This document shows positions 11,292-22,039 of a stretch of 64,000 nt of DNA, piece by piece. The notes under the pieces were generated by a model that worked only from the letters and a program-made list of their open reading frames with translations, was not told the origin of the DNA and searched no databases. Source of the stretch: Megamerina dolium (lineage: Eukaryota > Arthropoda > Insecta > Diptera > Megamerinidae); contig OY978530.1 of the NCBI GenBank assembly GCA_963854835.1, forward strand, positions 15,520,616-15,584,615. The letters run 5' to 3'. How positions within the stretch are numbered: position 1 is the stretch's first letter; each line of letters begins with the position of its first letter. The translations under genes were made by a program, and so were the position numbers.

Positions 11292-12236
11292 TTAAATCAT
11301 TTTCTTAATTTCTCCAGTCATGGGGATATAGCTAATAACCCTATAATGTATGAGAAGGGCATAAGCAGTATTGGCAGGAATGTTTTTCAATGTCTTGAAA
11401 ATTACCTTCACATTAATTGGTTCACTTTTCATTGCTTCATTTTGATGTGTTAAATCAATTAGTATGATTGGAGCAATTGATTTAAATTTACTGGGGGTTA
11501 ATAAAGGTGGCATATTTCTTAGGAAGTAATCCTTTTGAAATTTGCAATACATATCATATAGGAGGGCTCAACGACCATTTTCGATTTTAAGGATTAGCTC
11601 ATCATAGGGATAAACTTCAGAATTTAAATGAACTTTTACAGCGGTGAGATCGCAATAAACGAATTTTCTAGAGTTCTAAAATCCGATTAACATGAATCGT
11701 GGTCGTTCACTTTGTGCAGCCAATTTAACATTCCACAGATGGTTTGTAGTCTGTGATAGTGTTTGATTAAAATGCATATCCCAACAACGAAATGACGTTG
11801 GTATTGCCTATACCCCCTTCGAATATTATTGTAAATATTTAATTTAGTTGAGTCTGCTAATTGAATATGTGGCACTATCCATATTAAATTAACTATAGTT
11901 AACACAATTTTATCATCCTCAGCAGCTACAAAGGAGAAGGCTCTACCTTCATCAGTTTTTGATCAAAGAAGTATTAATTCAGGCTTTGCATTTAATATCA
12001 CCTTTAATATCACCTTCAGTAAAACCCAGGAGATGTTTTAAAGGTATGCAAAAATTAAATTATCCATTGGTTACTTCAATATCATCAGAAACTGTACTCT
12101 CATTAGGTGAGAGAGAAAGCTTTCATTGTAGTTGCAATCCCTAAATGTCGAGTTTGATCAATTTCAATGCCATATATCTCATAACGAATTTCATCGAATA
12201 AATATGATATGCAGTTATTCCGCATTTTTATATTAT
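11292..12236 (-). pseudogene. Maverick major capsid protein, 3' part (left copy)
   Basis: The C-terminal part of a double-jelly-roll major capsid protein. Blocks include CISYLFDEIRYEMYGIEID near the break (12230), the WDMHFNQTLSQTTNHLW segment around 11740-11780, KSIAPIILIDLTHQNEAMK, and INVKVIFKTLKNIPANT near the end. Several frameshifts and stops are shared with the right copy. This copy keeps 36 bp (the WDMHF region) that the right copy lost. It is cut off at 12236, where the Gypsy element begins. Confidence 0.85.
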
Positions 12237-14070
12237 ACTTCCCCTCGATATGGCGCAAGTCGCTCCAAGTGCACTACTTTAAACTTTGCACTTTTATTCC
12301 AGGCACGTTGAATACGATACACTACGTCATTTATCTTTGCTATAATCTCATATGGTCCTTCATAATGAGTCTGTAGTTTAGGAGACAGGCCTTTCTTTCG
12401 TTGTGGATTATGAAGCAATACAAGCTCATAGAACCCTTTTGAATTTGCTTTCAAGTCATACCTGGCCTTCATCTTATCGCTTATCATCTGCGACCGCTCT
12501 CTGATGAACCGATGTACTTCATCCAACTGTTCCCGCTTTTCGCTAGTATAATTTCCTTCGGTTGATCTCGTTGGTGTTACAACTCCAAATTTTAAATCAG
12601 CTGGCAGTCTTAACTCGTTTCCAAAAATTGCCATTGCCGGTGTAGTAGCCGTCGTATCATGTTGTGCGCATCGATATGCCATGAGGAACATTGGTATATG
12701 TACATCCCAGTCTCTTTAGTATTTACGACTTTTCTCAAATATTCCTCCAAGGTACGGTTAAATCGTTCTACAATGCCATCAGATTGTGGATGCAAAGGTG
12801 TTGTACGAGTTTTGTATATACCCAGCATACGGCATATCTCTTGGAATACAACTGATTCGAAATTTCGACCTTGGTCTGAGTGTAACTCCATCGGTACACC
12901 AAAACGAGTAACCCATTGGTTGACGAATACATCCGCAACTGTACTAGCTTCCTGATTTGGAATGGGGTATACTTCAGGCCATTTACTGAAGTAATCTATA
13001 ACCACCAGAACATACTTGTTTCCTGCGTTGCTTATTGGAAATGGCCCAGCTATGTCCATAGCAATTCGCTCAAATGGAGCACCCACGGTGTATTGGTGCA
13101 TCTTACCTCGACTTTTCTTAGTGGGACCTTTGGCCATTGCACATTGCTTACACTTCCGAATCCAATCAGCGACATGGTCATGACATCCAACCCAATAAAA
13201 TCGTTTCTTTATTTTCTCGACGGTTTTGGTGATTCCCAAATGCCCTCCACTGGAGGCATTGTGATACTCAGCTATCACTTCATTTATTCTCGCCTTGGGT
13301 ACCACTAGAAGATCATTAGTGATTTTTCCATCCTCACTTTCCCATGCTCGGAATAAACATCCGTCTCGTAAGTGCAGGCTTTGCCACTGCGCCCAGTATG
13401 CCTTTACTATTGGACTCTCATTAGCCATTTCTTGCCAATCTGGACGTATGCCCTGCTCCTTGTATTTCATGATCTTTGAGAGATCTGGGTCGTTCCGTTG
13501 ATCTTCTTGAACTCGTTCGGTGGTCCATGACTCTTCCGACAATACATTCGTAAGATGTAGGTTAACGATGTGGTTTCTTTCCCCAGAACAATGTTTACTA
13601 TCCACGGTGCAAGTACGACGATAGGGAGTATAAACTTTACTACGATGAATGACATCACGATCTTCCTTTCGTTGTCCTGGTGAATTCGATCTTTGTTGCT
13701 TGTGTCGTAGACGACAATTCCGCGCCTTGTGCCCTCTTTGATGGCATATGAAGCACTTACCGGCAAATTTATTTTTGCGTTGATTCCTTGTTCTACCTTT
13801 AGGCTTCATACTCGATTGATTGCAATCACGAGATATATGCCCTCGTTTGTCGCAAATGAAGCACTTACCATTAAATTTGTTTTCACGTCGACCTGTTGTT
13901 CTTCCTTCAGGCTGCACTACTGACTTAACTGCCTGACACACTGCTTCAACCAGATCTGCTGTTTCTGTTTCTAGTTGGCGTACCCGTGGCATTGGTCTAC
14001 ACATCAAACTGGCGGCTTCAAATGTCAAGGCACTACTGACTGTTTCGGCATAAGTATTCCTTGGTGACAT
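12233..14070 (-). CDS. Gag zinc knuckles fused in frame to Gypsy integrase
   Basis: One 486-codon frame (12610-14070) starts in the gag C-terminus, passes through two CCHC knuckles (CFICDKRGHISRDC and CFICHQRGHKARNC) and then runs into integrase: GHLGITKTVEKIKKRFYWVG of the zinc-binding domain, IAMDIAGPFPISNAGNKYV with the first catalytic Asp, ELHSDQGRNFES with the second, and PLHPQSDGIVERFNR with the Glu. After a frameshift near 12650 the C-terminal part (12233-12691) ends KVVHLERLAPYRGEV and stop. Protease and RT are absent without breaking the frame. It may encode a fusion protein, but more likely reflects a deletion that happened to stay in phase. Confidence 0.8.
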
Positions 14071-14176
14071 GACTAGGGCACGCTTTGTCTCTCCATCACG
14101 TATGCCATCTATGAAAGCCTCTATTTGATTTTTTCGACAAACTCTTCCGAATTACCGGAGAATGCTAGATGACATA

Positions 14177-15070
14177 TCAATCGCGCTCAATATCGAAAGC
14201 GAATTCCTGAAGGCTCTCATTACTCCGTTGCACTCGCGATCTCAATTCAACTCGATGTAATTGACTCTTGTATTCATTTCCATATTTTCGCTGGAGTGTG
14301 TCCATCAGTGACTGATAGCTACCACGATCTTTTTCTGGAACCTTCTGTAACACCTCGGAAGCATTACCTTTTAATGCGACTATTAAAGCAGCAGTCTTGT
14401 CGCTATCATCCCATTGATTCTTCGAAGCTGTTGTCTCGAATTGAAGCTTGAAGATATTGAATGGCGTGCTTCCGTCAAATGTTGGTGGCTTTAGTTTGAT
14501 TGTGCTTGAATCTCGAATCACTGATGTGGCTGGTCCATTTATTTTTAGTTGGTTGAGATCGTGCTGTAATTTCTCGAACTTATCTTCCAAATCATCTACA
14601 TGTTCCTTCAGATCTGTAACCTTTTCATTAACGGCTCCGGAAATTTCATCTACATGTTCTTTTAGTTCTGCAACTTTCTCATTAATAGCCCCAGAAATTT
14701 CTTGAAGTTTGTAGTTAATTGTCTTCTGGAACTCTCCCATAACGCTTTCTTGGCGAGACGAACCTTCTTGAATTTTCATACGCAATTCAGCCGAATGTTC
14801 TTGTAGCTGTTGTTGTTGCTGCAGCATCATGGTTTTCATGAAATCCATGAGTTGACCACTCGAATCTATTTTGCTCTCTTCCTCAGCGTGCACAACTGCT
14901 TGTATATCGGCTTCCTCGAAGAACTCATGTTCTTCTACATTAATTCCCTTAGCCTCCATAGCTTGCCTCAGCCTCACCTGCAGTTCCGCCTTTGCACCTG
15001 ATGACGATAGATTCATCTCTACCAACAGCTTTTTAAACTGGTCCACTTTTAGTTGGTCAATTTTCACCAT
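14177..15070 (-). pseudogene. Gypsy A gag N-terminus with SAP-like domain and coiled coil
   Basis: 298 codons open with ATG at 15070, twelve bases past the primer site. Residues 5-45 (LKVDQFKKLLVEMNLSSSG and on) resemble a SAP DNA-binding motif. A Gln-rich stretch and coiled coil follow, including two near-identical 18-residue units (EISGAINEKVAELKEHVD and EISGAVNEKVTDLKEHVD). The matrix/capsid-like part has LKPPTFDGSTPFNIFKLQFE. A frameshift near 14180 separates it from the rest of gag and the zinc knuckles at 14070. Confidence 0.82.
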
Positions 15071-15079
15071 CTTTACAGA

Positions 15080-15097
15080 ATCCCACTTCTGACACCA
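15080..15097 (-). other. Primer binding site of Gypsy A, tRNA-Leu type
   Basis: Read on the minus strand it is TGGTGTCAGAAGTGGGAT, complementary to the 3' end of animal leucine tRNAs that end in ATCCCACTTCTGACACCA. It lies two bases inside the LTR boundary, where retroelement primer sites are expected. Confidence 0.75.
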
Positions 15098-15099
15098 AT

Positions 15100-15537
15100 T
15101 GTTACGTTTTTATTCTGTGAGCGTTTAATTCTATTTGAATTACCTTGTTCGATCACTGGATTCTGTTAATAATAACTGCAACACTTATTTTATACAACTA
15201 TATACAGCAACAATTTATTTAATAAACTCTATTTACAATCAACTCTGTTTATAATCAACTATTTACAATAACACTTTAATGTACTAGCAACTTTTGCCTC
15301 TGTATAGATGTTTGCGCAGTCACGTTCGGAATTCGATTGATTCTCACTGCTCAACACTGGCTCTATTTATACTCTGTTGGCAACACCCCAGAATCTTCCT
15401 TTATCGAGATTCTTCTCTTCCTTTCTCGTTGGCTTGTTCTGGTTATCGCTTATTTCTTTTTGTTGACATTCATGTCGATGCTGCCAATAGTGTCAGACAC
15501 AATAGTGATGAGTAACCAACTATCGATACTCGTTACA
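15100..15537 (-). repeat. 5' LTR of Gypsy A
   Basis: A 438-bp segment bounded by TGTTACG and CGTTACA on the plus strand, giving the TG...CA inverted ends of an LTR. It sits directly beside the primer binding site. The partner LTR is not present, so age cannot be estimated from LTR divergence. Confidence 0.78.
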
Positions 15538-15960
15538 ATATGTTACCATTCGCAACCATGTGTTGTCCAAATCCCATGAAGTACAATGAATTCCTATTGC
15601 AGTTTGCAGTGCAGAACGCAAAGAACAACGTGCGGCAGAGATGTTCATATCAATTCTTTTGATTAGGTTTAACATATGCTGTAATGGCTGAGATTATTGA
15701 ACGGCTAACGCGGTCTGAAGCGTTTGCTGGGTGATGTGATTAGCTTTCAAGAAGCATATTAAACATATTCGATTTAGATTGTGACCCGTTATCAGAAACA
15801 GTTGTTTCGGGTACACCGAATATGTTAAAGAGCTCTCTTCCAGGTAATTCCAGGTATTAAAAAAGGTCGATTTAAATTGTGACTCGTTATCAGAAACAAT
15901 TGTTTCGAGTACACCAAACATGTGAAATAGCTCTTCTTTCAGATATTTGGTAACAACATC
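15538..15960 (-). pseudogene. Gypsy B integrase core fragment with internal duplication
   Basis: The motif FGVLETIVSDNESQFKS carries the second catalytic aspartate of a retroviral-type integrase, and about 150 bp on, YVKPNQKN and FGQHMVANGN belong to the C-terminal part. The stretch around the SDN motif is present twice in tandem (about 15775-15845 and 15870-15940, diverged). The glutamate region cannot be read reliably. Confidence 0.72.
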
Positions 15961-17625
15961 AGCTGGTAGGTAGGTAGGTAAAATGGGTATAATTCAGGTT
16001 GATAATTATTGAGGTTATTATTTGTTTACATTCTTCGATCAGCTTTGAGCTAACAGTTGGTGCGGCTAGCGCTTTTATAGCTGCCTGGCTGTCGGAGAGA
16101 ATTGTTACCTTTCCAGTTATGTTCCTCTGCTGAAGGAATTCGCATGCTTGTAGAATTGCGTGTACCTCCGCCTTGAACACACTGCAGTAAGAAGGGAGTT
16201 TTACGGACGTTGATGTTTCTAAGAACTCCGAGTAGATTCCTGCTCCAACTCCAGAGTCCATTTTGGAATCGGCAGTGAAAATTTGTGTATCCGTACCGGT
16301 CAGGATCCCACCTTTCTTCCACTCATTTCTACTTGGAAAAACAGCCTTGATGCCACTCTCAAAAGCCAGCTTGAGAGGGCAAAAGTGCGTCCTGTTGTCG
16401 ACTATATCTGTAGGTACATTTCTAAGTATACTACTGTGTCCTTGTTGAGTACACTTCCAACATCCAGATTCTCTGAGTCTGAGTGCCGTTTGCGATGCAG
16501 TACATAGTATGTATAACCCAATTGGGAGGAGGTTCAAAATAGGATCCGTAGTTTATTGGTGTTATAGTTCTTCCGAAAAGCTTCCCACCAAACTACAGAG
16601 CCATAGGTCAAAACCGGTCTCACTAGCGCTTGGTACTTCCAGAGTACCATGTTTGGCCTTAGACCCCATATCTTACCAAACATCGATTTGCAAGCATAGA
16701 AAGCGATGTAGGTCTTCCGTACTCTCTCCTCGATGCATGTTTTCCAATTCAGTTTGCAGTCTATAATCAGTCCCAGATACTTGGTACTGTTCGATAAGGT
16801 TAGTTGTTGTCTATTTGATGTTAGTAGTCTGAAGGTAGATGGTTTGTACTTCCTCGTAAAGATTCAACCTAAGGCCACAATCTTGTGCCCATCTACTTAG
16901 TTTTGCTAATGTTCTTTCCATGATTTCACTCATCACGGCAGGGAAGGGACCCGAGACTAGGATCGCCACATCATCAGCGTACGCTACAATCTTAACTCCA
17001 TTTGCGTTAAGTTCCATAAGGATATCGTTTATAATTATTACCCAAAGCAGGGGGACAGAACGCTTCCCTGCGGTGTGCCCCTACGTACCCGCTTGCTACG
17101 TTTTGCACCTCCTAGCTCAGCTGTTATTTCGCGGTTAAGAAGTAGGGATGAGATCCAATTCTTAATTGGTTCTGCTATTTCTGCTCTGGCAAGGGCGGAT
17201 CTAATCGAATCTGCCTTGACGTTATTGAACGCTCCCTCTACGTCAACTAACGCCGCCAGAGTAAATTGTTTATACAGAAGGGACCTCTCCACTGTGCGTA
17301 CCACCTCATGTAGCGCAGTTTCTGTAGACCTCCCCCTCAAGTACGCGTGCTGCACTGTAGAGAGAGATTGCTCATCTAAAAGCTCCCGTATATATAAGTC
17401 TAAGATTCTTTCTAGAGTTTTTAATACGAAGGACCTAAGGCTTATTGGCCTGAAGTCCTTGGCCAATTCATGTCCTCTTCTACCCGATTTGGGAATGAAA
17501 ACCACCCTTGTTCTCCTCCATGTAGTCGACATATGGTTGTAGCAAATACAAGCACGGAAGATCTCCTTTAGCTCCTTGACCAAAGATTTTTGAGTCTTCT
17601 GGGAGAATACCGTCTACCCAGGGGC
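15961..17625 (-). mobile_element. 5'-truncated I/LOA-like LINE 1 with RT and RNase H
   Basis: Minus-strand RT at 17038-17583 shows RVVFIPKSGRRGHELAKDF, LRGRSTETALHEV and VRRGTPQGSVLSPC. The catalytic loop VKIVAYADDVAILVSG lies at about 16950-16995. RNase H at 15959-16340 has FTADSKMDSGVGAG and VTILSDSQAAIKAL. The 3' tail is a short repeat (ACCTACCTACCTACC in the LINE's sense). The presence of RNase H and the RT wording fit the I/LOA group. The 5' end joins Gypsy B near 17625, so endonuclease and ORF1 are absent. Several frameshifts are present. Confidence 0.8.
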
Positions 17626-18900
17626 CAAGAATGTCGATGAACAATTTTTGAAAGCATCTTTGGGTTTCTGTAGCTTTATTCATCGGGGGACATAAAACAT
17701 GATTTGTAGACTTAGTACACTTAGATTAATAGCCAAATCTGACAAAAAATAGTACCGACTAATACGATCTATCATTTTGTTAATGCCTCCATGTGCTGAC
17801 AATTTGCTATCGTGTACCTTTCCAATAATTCATTGACCATACCTCTTGTTATCCACAATTTCCATATTAAGTTGCTCACCACTGGCATGTTCTGCTCGCC
17901 TATAAACAAATCCATCGACTACTTTTTAATCACGAAATTTATTTTAGTTGTCGGTAATTTTGTTAGTTATATTCGTGTATTCGCCTGATTGCAAATGTGT
18001 TGAATTTAAATCAACGAAAAGCACACTGCCTTCATACAAAGCGGACAGATAAAAAAAAAAATAAATATGTGGCACTTAAAGCCCCAAAGGGCTCATTGGC
18101 CGAGCTTCTCTTCTATTACTGTTGTGCGTCTTAAATTTTGGACAGTATTAGAATGGACCTACTTATTTTAGCCGGTTCCGAACGGCAGAACACTTGTGAC
18201 ATCACTTTTTCTGAGCTTTGTCACAGGGTTCTTTTTAGAAGCTTTTTCATGGCAAGTTGTTACTGTCGGAAGAATTACCAATTGCTTGCCGACAGGTGGG
18301 TACCATTCGAAAGAAAAATCTTTTCGATATAAAATTTGTTATGCATCAGCCGGGTATTGAACCACGACCTACAGATCAGAAGGCGAACACACTAACCACT
18401 GAGCTACGGCACCCACTCTACAGACAGATATTCGACATTAATACGCGATAATACATCTGGTACGACATTTTGACCAGCACGTCTACGTTGGATGGTGAAA
18501 CTGTATGCTAGTAATTTGAAAGCATATCGAGCTAGACGAGAACTCAGATCCGATTGTCACATTTCAACCAGTGATGCATGATCGGTTATTACCGTAAAAT
18601 CGTGTCGTACAATGTATGGATGAATCTTCTTAATACTAATTCTTTTACAGTGACTGAATTATTATGTTGGGCACCATTTAGCTTCTTAAATATGAACGTT
18701 ATTTGGGCGTTCAGCGCCTTGATCATTCGACTGAACAAAGACACCACCAATTCCTGTTGCGCTCGCGTCACAATAAATATAAAATGGTTTATTATTAAGT
18801 GGAATCGCTGTAGTGTATGCAATCGTTGGCATCACGCATTGTTACATTAGTACCCCGTATCGTTCGAAACCCAGCCAATCAGATACTACGTATAGTATAG
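17626..18900 (-). pseudogene. Gypsy B RNase H and integrase N-terminus, split by SINE 1
   Basis: From 18880 downward one reads an RNase H domain: IYCDASATGIGGVFVQSND, then ITDHASL, and SRLARYAFKLLAYSF. On the other side of the SINE, VVDGFVYRRAEHASGEQL opens the integrase zinc-binding domain, ending about 17626 near CFQKLFIDILGPW. Multiple stops and frameshifts mark it as dead. About 100 bp of integrase expected between 17626 and 15960 are missing, in addition to the LINE insertion. Confidence 0.75.
18052..18422 (-). mobile_element. tRNA-derived SINE, copy 1
   Basis: In minus-strand sense the head reads GCCGTAGCTCAGTGGTTAG, a Pol III A box, followed by GGTTCAATACC, a B box, at the tRNA-like spacing. 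A ~300-bp body follows, ending with GTGCCACATATTTATTT and a T/A-rich tail. An 8-bp target duplication GACAGATA flanks it (18044-18051 and 18423-18430). Three copies in the window share the whole unit. Confidence 0.88.
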
Positions 18901-21511
18901 ATTAAATATGGCATTTAAATCCATTGTTCACGCATTTTTAAAGTCACGCCTAAATGAGTATGAGTTTCGACAGATTTCTCCGTTATTCACTCAATTTCAA
19001 GATACCAAGTGACTGGAATATTTCTCAGAAGCTTTAGCTGACAGATCCTAGTTTTTTCAAACTTCAAAAAAGAGATTTGCTTTAAGGCGCTGAAAGTTTT
19101 TTCTATTTGCTTACTGTTAGTCAAGTGAAAGAAAGCCCACAAATGCCGACATTACAAAAAACGCGTTTCAGTTGGATCGTGTCTGGTTGCTATAAAAAAA
19201 GATTCAACAATTAAAAAGTTCTGGGAGTTAAAAGAAATACTAGTAGAGAGAAATCTTGCAGAGTTTACGTATTAGCAACAATTTTGCGAAAACCACTTCA
19301 TCGAAAACATGAAGTTCTTGCAGTCAGCCCGTTTCGAAGTTCGATTGCAGATTCAAAGCAGATCATAATGCTCTGTGATCGCCTTTTAAAGTCGCGAAAC
19401 TACGATTTTTATCACTCGAAAGGAGACTAATGAAAAATCCAGAAATGCGTGAAATGTATTTGAATTTTAGGAAAGAATATCTATCTTTAGGACACATGTT
19501 ATAAATTGGCTCCAAGCTCTAAGTGACCCCCAACTACGTCATTCCGCAGCAGTGTTTAACCAATTATTCAAGGTGAGCTGTACTCGACACTGCTTCCCTT
19601 TCATCTGCACAAGTGTGCACTTACAGAAGATATTACTAAAATGCACCGCCAAGTCATGGTGCATGAAGCAGATCGAAATTTTCAGCTCGTGGTGCGGCGA
19701 GAAGTTCCAAGTCAACCTCTTCAAGTTTTCGGTTAAACACCGTCACTTATGGCACATCGCTTGATCCATTCTTGGCTATACGATGTTTGAAGATGTTGAG
19801 TGAAATGAATGAGCCATCGTACTCATTTTGAGCTAGAATCCTCAGATACAATTTCTACGTCGAGGACATATTGACCGGCGCTGACCAACTTAATGCTTTC
19901 CAACAAATTCACGTGGAAGTCGACGAATTTTCTTAATCTGCTGGACTTCATCTCATCTAGCGAAATGGTTCTCAAACCACGCGGAATGCAACAATGGTGA
20001 ACATTCCGAGAAAGCAATTGATTTCAACACTTCGGAATCTATAAAAATGTTGGGAATTAATTGGGTACCAAAAGAAGATTCATCTTAGAGCGAAACTTTA
20101 ACGAATTATGAACAACGAAGAGAAACATATTGTCACTGTCGCTTTGGCTGTTAAAACTAGACTGGGATTCCACAGCGTCTTGATACTGTCCGACGGTCAC
20201 TTAAAGAAAACTTAACGTAGCTCCACCTCATAACAATTGCTCGATTTGTATGAACACATAGTAAAGCGCGGTGTCAAATTTATGGTTTCGCTGACGCGTC
20301 TATGAAAGCATATGGCTTATATATTTATATGAGACGCCAAAGCACTAATGGTATCAACTCAACGCTGCTGACAACAAAAAAAGTTGCTCCACTGAAAACA
20401 AAATCCCTTCCGCGAGTGGAGCTTTCAGGAACACACCTCTTGTCAAAATTTTGGATGAGATATTGAGTCATGAAATAGACTAAAGCAATTTTTGGAATAA
20501 CTCTGAAATAATTCAGCACTGGATCAAAACTCATCCAACAATGTTAACCACCTTCATGGCCAACAGAGTGTATGAAATCCAAGAGTGGTTACAAAATAAT
20601 ACTTGGAAACATCTAGTCGCGAATCTAGTCTCTCGAGGTTGTAACATGAATGAATTGACCAGATCCATTTGCGCACTTTGAACTATCTCTTGAACAAGAA
20701 GCTCTTGAGAAAAAACGAACTCCTGTGGCAGCTTCGTCGCCACAGGAGTTCCGAAGATCATGCAATCGAGTGCATTGAAAAATTATAATCTTACAGTAAA
20801 ATGCTTCGGATGTTCGTATACGTGCTTCGTTTTATAAGACGAACAAAAGACAGAAGGGTTTCTGTCAGCCAGGCTCCAGCTTTTAAAAAAGAGTCACATT
20901 TCGTAAAAATATATGTACCTGGATATTCGGAATCACCATGCTGGGCCAAAGTATTGGTAGCGTTTTTTTAGAGAGAGAGAGAGAAAGAGAGATAGTATGG
21001 CTAGTAAATGCTCAATCAGTTGGCAGAAAAATCGTGCAAAAATGCGTCCACTGTTTCCGATACAAACTCAAATTAATTAATCAAACCATGGGCAATTCGC
21101 CAGCTGAGAAACAGTTAGCTCTATATCCATTTTTAATATGGGGAGTAAACTTTTGTAGTCCCATATATAAAAAAAAAAAATAAATATGTGGCACTTAAAG
21201 CCCCAAAGGGCTCATTGGCCGAGCTTCTCTTCTATTACTGTTGTGCGTCTTAAATTTTGGACAGTATTAGACATCACTTTTTCTGAGCTTTGTCACAGAG
21301 TTCTTTTTAGAAGCTTTTTCATGGCAAGTTGTTACTGTCGGAAGAATTGCCAATTGCTTGCCGACAGGTGGGTACCATTCGAAAGAAAAATCTTTTCGAT
21401 ATAAAATTTGTTATGCATCAGCCGGGTATTGAACCACGACCTACAGATCAGAAGGCGAACACACTAACCACTGAGCTACGGCGTCCCATATATACCTCTC
21501 TAAAAATTCGT
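18901..21511 (+). mobile_element. BEL/Pao retrotransposon fragment 1 (pol)
   Basis: Degenerate plus-strand BEL/Pao polymerase. Readable blocks are the RT N-terminus (FSWIVSGCYKK near 19170), YGTSLDPFLAIRCLK near 19745, YVEDILTGADQL near 19855, the RNase H-like block FADASMKAYGLYIYM near 20285, and the integrase start WLVNAQSVGRKIVQKCVHC with GVNFCSPIY near 21150. The frame resumes as PIYTSLKIRG after SINE 2 at 21495, then is cut by the tail of LINE 2. gag, LTRs and the integrase core are missing. Confidence 0.8.
21170..21482 (-). mobile_element. tRNA-derived SINE, copy 2 (with internal deletion)
   Basis: Same family as copy 1, with a ~57-bp internal deletion after CAGTATTAGA. It is inserted in the BEL/Pao integrase and flanked by a 12-bp target duplication GTCCCATATATA at 21158-21169 and 21483-21494. 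Removing the SINE and one duplicate restores the BEL reading context, which supports a simple insertion. Confidence 0.88.
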
Positions 21512-21607
21512 GGTATTATTATTTTTATTATTATTATTAAGGCTATGAAGCACCGCGGCCAGAAGATCTTTTGCGCAGCCTTATTCTCTAGTTAGCAGAT
21601 TTCAATA

Positions 21608-21984
21608 AAATAAATAAATAAATAAATATGTGGCACATAAAGCCCCAAAGGGCTCACTGGCCGGGCTTCTCTTCCATTACTGTTGTGCGTCTTAAATTTT
21701 GGACAATATTAGAAGGGACCTACTTATTTTAGCCGGTTCCGAACGGCAGAACACTTGTGACATCACTTTTTCTGAGCTTTGTTACAGAGTTCTTTAAGAA
21801 GCTTTTTCATGGCAAGTTGTTACTGTCGGAAGAATTGCCAATTGCTTGCCGACAGATGGGTACCGTTCGAAAGAAAAATTTTATCGATGTTAAATTTGTT
21901 ATGCATCAGCCGGGGATTGAACCACGACCTACAGATCAGAAGGCGAACACACTAACCACTGAGCTACGGCACCCACAGTGCCGT
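21608..21984 (-). mobile_element. tRNA-derived SINE, copy 3
   Basis: Same family, inserted in the 3' end of LINE 2, with an 11-bp target duplication AGATTTCAATA at 21597-21607 and 21985-21995. The tail is (AAAT)n. The 5' end has a small extra piece (ACGGCACT before GTGGGTGCCG) that echoes the SINE start and may be a template-switch stutter. Confidence 0.88.
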
Positions 21985-22039
21985 AGATTTCAATACTATT
22001 TATAAATCTTGTTACTGCTGCGGGATTGATTTTAACTAG

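Larger units (their letters stand above)
5340..12236. repeat. Left arm of a very large inverted repeat
   Basis: This 6,897-bp segment is the reverse complement of 34308-40860. Paired coordinates sum to 46544 near the Maverick end, 46508 through most of the arm and 46200 near the piggyBac end. The steps reflect 36 bp and 308 bp absent from the right arm. Substitutions are sparse. The arm contains piggyBac and jockey pieces, an RTE-like LINE and the Maverick 3' end. It stops inside the major capsid gene at 12236, against the Gypsy integrase stop codon. Confidence 0.95.
12233..15537 (-). mobile_element. Ty3/Gypsy retrotransposon A, internally deleted, 5' LTR present
   Basis: On the minus strand the order is 5' LTR (15100-15537), primer binding site, gag, zinc knuckles, integrase. 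Protease, reverse transcriptase and RNase H are missing, leaving about 2.9 kb of internal sequence where an intact Gypsy has about 4.5-5 kb. The element stops at the integrase stop codon at 12233, where the inverted-repeat arm begins; no 3' LTR is present. The LTR ends are TGTAACG and CGTAACA. Confidence 0.88.
15538..18900 (-). mobile_element. Ty3/Gypsy retrotransposon B fragment, broken by a LINE and a SINE
   Basis: Three minus-strand pieces form one Gypsy pol remnant: RNase H at 18431-18900, integrase zinc-binding domain at about 17626-18051, and integrase core at 15538-15960. Between them sit a tRNA-derived SINE (18052-18422) and a 5'-truncated LINE (15961 to about 17625). No LTR is recognised. 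The integrase zinc-binding part is closely related to the Gypsy scrap at 52190, so both come from one family. Confidence 0.8.

Noticed and set aside
18360..18416. tRNA gene at the SINE heads
   Set aside because: A and B boxes are present, but the acceptor stem does not pair and the same unit with a long body and tail occurs three times with target duplications, so these are SINE heads.
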